In this document: positions 6,659 to 8,874 of the stretch, in pieces
Layout of the letters: every line of letters starts with the position of its first letter
Position numbering within the stretch: the stretch's first letter is position 1
From: an uncultured Bermanella sp.
Lineage (GTDB): Bacteria > Pseudomonadota > Gammaproteobacteria > Pseudomonadales > Oceanobacteraceae
Assembly: GCA_913054445.1 (NCBI GenBank)
Contig: CAJXIK010000074.1
Location: 1 to 8,874, forward strand
Reading direction: 5' to 3'
DNA: 8,874 nucleotides
The notes under the pieces: generated by a model
Told to the model about the DNA's origin: nothing
The model's database searches: none
The model's input: the letters and a program-made list of their open reading frames with translations, nothing else
Program-made: the position numbers and the translations under genes

Positions 6659-7789
6659 ATGAGCGAAAATACTAAAAGCATGAACGTCGGCCTTGTAGGT
6701 TGGCGCGGCATGGTGGGTTCGGTGCTGATGCAGCGCATGCAACAGGAAGGGGATTTTGAACTCATTAACCCTACTTTTTTTACCACCTCGCAAAAAGGCC
6801 AGCCAGCGCCTAACTATGGCAAAACGGCGAGCCTATTGCAGGACGCATTGGATATAGACGCCCTCCAGCAGCAGGATGCCATCATCTCCTGTCAGGGTGG
6901 GGATTATACTAAGGCGGTCTATCAAAAACTACGCGCCGCCGGTTGGCAGGGTTACTGGATAGACGCCGCCTCCTCGCTGCGTATGGACGACAGCGCCATC
7001 ATCGTGCTCGATCCGGTCAACATGAACGTCATCAAGGGCGGCATCAAGAGCGGTGTTAAAACCTACGTGGGCGGTAATTGCACCGTGAGCCTGATGTTGA
7101 TGGCATTGGGCGGCTTATTCGAGCGCGACCTAGTGGAATGGATCTCACCCATGACCTATCAGGCCGCCTCTGGCTCGGGTGCCAAACACATGCGTGAATT
7201 GATTTCACAGATGGGTGCGGTGCATGGCGATGTGCAAGACATGCTGGATGACCCAGCGGCGGCCATATTGGACATCGATAAAAAAGTGGCCGAGTTCATT
7301 CGCGGCAACGATTATCCAAAGGATCAGTTTGGGGTGCCCTTGGCGGGCAGCCTCATTCCCTATATCGATTCTCAACTAGAGTCCGGCCAAAGCCGTGAGG
7401 AATGGAAGGCGCAGGTCGAGGCCAATAAAATATTGGGCACGGAAGGCAATCCCATGGCCATAGATGGCTTGTGTGTACGAGTGGGGGCCATGCGCTGTCA
7501 CAGTCAGGCCATGACCATTAAGTTGAAGAAGGACCTGCCCATCTCCGAGATAGAAAGTATCTTGGCAGGGGCCAACGACTGGGTGAAGGTGATCGCGGAC
7601 AACAAGGAAGATACGATCAACGAGCTGACCCCAGCCAAGGTGACGGGTACCCTAAGCGTGCCCGTGGGGCGTATTCGTAAGTTGAATATGGGGCCTGAGT
7701 ACATCTCGGCCTTTACCGTGGGTGACCAGCTGCTATGGGGTGCGGCCGAGCCCTTGCGCCGCATGTTGCGCATCTTGCTGGCCAGCTAG
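6659..7789 (+). CDS. asd: Aspartate-semialdehyde dehydrogenase
   Basis: Asd reduces aspartyl-4-phosphate to aspartate semialdehyde with NADPH, the branch point for lysine/diaminopimelate, methionine and threonine. The 376 residues match the proteobacterial Asd type seen in E. coli and Pseudomonas. The nucleotide-binding loop is VGLVGWRGMVGS (residues 10-21), the catalytic Cys141 lies in GGNCTVSLMLMALGG, Gln168 is in MTYQAASGSG, and the catalytic His281 is in GAMRCHSQA. The C-terminus TVGDQLLWGAAEPLRRMLRILL is highly typical. The ATG at 6659 has a strong AGGAGG (6644-6649) nine bases upstream, inside the end of leuB. The family N-terminus aligns better with Met8, but that codon lacks a ribosome site. 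One base separates it from leuB, so it is probably the last gene of the leu transcript. Confidence 0.97.
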   Translation: MSENTKSMNVGLVGWRGMVGSVLMQRMQQEGDFELINPTFFTTSQKGQPAPNYGKTASLLQDALDIDALQQQDAIISCQGGDYTKAVYQKLRAAGWQGYWIDAASSLRMDDSAIIVLDPVNMNVIKGGIKSGVKTYVGGNCTVSLMLMALGGLFERDLVEWISPMTYQAASGSGAKHMRELISQMGAVHGDVQDMLDDPAAAILDIDKKVAEFIRGNDYPKDQFGVPLAGSLIPYIDSQLESGQSREEWKAQVEANKILGTEGNPMAIDGLCVRVGAMRCHSQAMTIKLKKDLPISEIESILAGANDWVKVIADNKEDTINELTPAKVTGTLSVPVGRIRKLNMGPEYISAFTVGDQLLWGAAEPLRRMLRILLAS

Positions 7790-7802
7790 CCAGCGGCTTG
7801 TT

Positions 7803-7850
7803 AAATATCGGTGCAATCCTTTGATTACACTGATATTTATGGGCCTTTTT
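7803..7850 (+). terminator. Long stem-loop after asd, probable transcription terminator
   Basis: AAATATCGGTGCAATC (7803-7818) pairs with GATTACACTGATATTT (7823-7838) around a CTTT loop. The 16-base arms have one C/A mismatch and one G-U pair. A T5 run follows at 7846-7850, eight bases after the stem, which is late for a textbook Rho-independent terminator, and the stem is AT-rich. Its place 13 bases after the asd stop and before a separately promoted gene favours a terminator or a 3'-end-stabilising structure. Confidence 0.5.
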
Positions 7851-7912
7851 AGTCATAACTTATGGTTAGTCCGCAAAATAAAAGCCCAAACCCCCGCCAC
7901 TCCTTATAAATA

Positions 7913-7941
7913 TTGATAAATCCTTGATTTTACTTAATACT
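7913..7941 (+). promoter_or_regulatory. Candidate promoter for the fimV-like gene
   Basis: TTGATA (7913-7918, 5/6 to the -35 consensus) and AATACT (7936-7941, 4/6 to the -10) are 17 bases apart. Transcription would start near 7948, giving a leader of about 100 bases before the fimV ATG. The rest of the 256-base gap (7790-8045) shows no ORF of note and no other clear signal besides the stem-loop near asd. Confidence 0.4.
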
Positions 7942-8045
7942 TATCCGATTAATGACGCATTCATATAAGAACGTGTTTACACAGGGTTAGGTCGTTACAC
8001 CCGCGTTGGCCCGTGAAGCAATTATAAGATAAAGGATACATTGCT

Positions 8046-8874
8046 ATGTTGCGAAAACTCGCGATTGCAATTGCCGCTTCTGGGGCGATGATGAGTGCTG
8101 GCTACGTGCATGCTTTAGGCATGGGCGATATTGAGCTGGAGTCTGCTTTAAACCAGCCGTTGAATGCGCATATCAAGCTTATTAAAGCCTCCGAACTAGA
8201 AGATTGGGAGATTAAACCCGATTTGGCTTCATCGCTGGAGTTCCAAAAGTCTGGCATCGAACATGTGTTTTTTCTTAATAATCTTAAGTTCAAAATTGAA
8301 CGTGTCGGCGAAGATGTTTTCATCAGGTTAAGCAGTAAACAGCCGGTGGTGGAGCCCTTTCTGAATTTTCTCGTGCAGGTAGACTGGCCCAATGGCCGTT
8401 TGCTGCGTGAATACACCCTATTGCTGGATCCCCCGGTATTTTCTGAAGAGTGGGTTGAGCCGGTAACCGCCCCCGCACATGAAAAGCTGGCCGATGAATT
8501 TACAGGGGAGGCAGATAGCAGCGACGCTACCTTACCCGGCATGGGCGTGACGGACGCAGATGATTTGTCCGATATCCCCGATGTGGTCGCAGACAGTGAC
8601 ATATCCGACCTCCCCGATGTTGCAGAGCAAACGTCCGAGGAAACGGTCGCTGCACCGCTGGCGTTGAAAGACGCGGCAGTGAAAGAGGCGGCTGCCCCTA
8701 AGACCTACACGGTACGTGCCGATGATACCTTGTGGGAGGTGGCATTACGCACGCGCCCCCATCGCAGTATTACCCCTCAGCAGGCCATGCTGGCCATTCA
8801 AGACTTAAACCCTGATGCATTTATTGGCGGCAATATTAATCGCCTCAAGAAAAACCAAGTGCTGCGCCTGCCAA
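8046..8874 (+). CDS. fimV: FimV-like polar / type IV pilus assembly protein (5' part, truncated by the window)
   Basis: The reading frame is open from the ATG at 8046 to the window end, giving the first 276 residues. It is preceded by AAGGA (8032-8036) nine bases upstream. A signal peptide (MLRK, hydrophobic Ala/Ile stretch, VHA before LGMG) is probably cut after residue 23. The mature start LGMGDIELESALNQPLNAHIKL is the FimV N-terminal signature, and the domain runs to about residue 130 (YTLLLDPPVF). An acidic Asp/Ala-rich linker follows, then a LysM peptidoglycan-binding domain from about residue 219 (KTYTVRADDTLWEVALRTRP...NRLKKNQVLRLP). FimV family members are large inner-membrane proteins with a periplasmic LysM and a cytoplasmic TPR tail, involved in type IV pilus assembly, twitching and polar organisation. 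The membrane segment and TPR part would lie beyond the window. Position directly after asd is the usual one in Pseudomonas-like genomes. Confidence 0.9.
   Translation, partial: MLRKLAIAIAASGAMMSAGYVHALGMGDIELESALNQPLNAHIKLIKASELEDWEIKPDLASSLEFQKSGIEHVFFLNNLKFKIERVGEDVFIRLSSKQPVVEPFLNFLVQVDWPNGRLLREYTLLLDPPVFSEEWVEPVTAPAHEKLADEFTGEADSSDATLPGMGVTDADDLSDIPDVVADSDISDLPDVAEQTSEETVAAPLALKDAAVKEAAAPKTYTVRADDTLWEVALRTRPHRSITPQQAMLAIQDLNPDAFIGGNINRLKKNQVLRLP
8568..8620 (+). repeat. Short in-frame direct repeat in the fimV linker
   Basis: TCCGATATCCCCGATGT (8568-8584) recurs as TCCGACCTCCCCGATGT (8604-8620), with 15 of 17 bases identical and a period of 36 bases. It encodes SDIPDV and SDLPDV twelve residues apart (residues 175-180 and 187-192) in the acidic linker between the N-terminal domain and LysM. 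This looks like a small internal duplication in a length-variable linker. Confidence 0.55.

Noticed and set aside
7777..7794. GCTGGC/GCCAGC inverted repeat around the asd stop codon
   Set aside because: The stem is only 6 bp and mostly inside the coding sequence, with no T-run. The larger stem-loop at 7803-7838 is a better candidate for the 3'-end structure.
8102..8602. 166-codon open frame on the minus strand
   Set aside because: It is a Ser-rich antisense shadow of the fimV-like gene, whose forward frame has a signal peptide, a recognisable N-terminal domain and LysM.

Overview
The window suggests a gammaproteobacterium of the Pseudomonadales / Cellvibrionales / Oceanospirillales type. Aspartate-semialdehyde dehydrogenase (asd) sits directly upstream of a FimV-like gene. 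leuC, leuD and leuB lie just before asd, with a LysR regulator divergent from leuC. This order is familiar from Pseudomonas and relatives. The genus cannot be fixed from sequence reading alone. All genes look intact, base composition looks even, and I see no mobile element, CRISPR array, tRNA or rRNA.

Layout. Bases 1-62 may hold the last codons of an upstream gene. From 145 to 1236 (+) lies a lipoprotein with a MalM-like region followed by a beta-strand-rich C-terminal half. It converges on a uspE-like tandem universal stress protein (1273-2223, -), with hairpins between the two stop codons. A LysR-type regulator follows (2350-3249, -), with a terminator-like hairpin at its 3' end. A 176-bp divergent control region (3250-3425) separates it from leuC. 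That region holds a perfect 15-bp palindrome of T-N11-A type, a possible promoter at a fitting distance, and a second inverted repeat just before leuC. leuC (3426-4877), leuD (4877-5518), leuB (5569-6657) and asd (6659-7789) form a compact + strand cluster. A 256-bp gap follows, with a long stem-loop (7803-7838) and a candidate promoter. The 5' part of a fimV-like gene (8046 onward) runs off the window end.

How the genes fit together. LeuC and LeuD form isopropylmalate isomerase and LeuB is isopropylmalate dehydrogenase, so the three give steps two and three of leucine synthesis. Asd makes aspartate semialdehyde for lysine/diaminopimelate, methionine and threonine. The LysR protein is the obvious candidate regulator of leuCDB. 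FimV is a peptidoglycan-binding inner-membrane protein tied to type IV pili and cell-pole organisation, and it probably has its own promoter.

This is mostly ordinary core-genome territory, and I found no convincing new multi-gene system. The items most worth a second look are the architecture of the MalM-like lipoprotein, the leuC control region (palindrome, inverted repeat and a small ORF rich in branched-chain codons), and the long stem-loop after asd.
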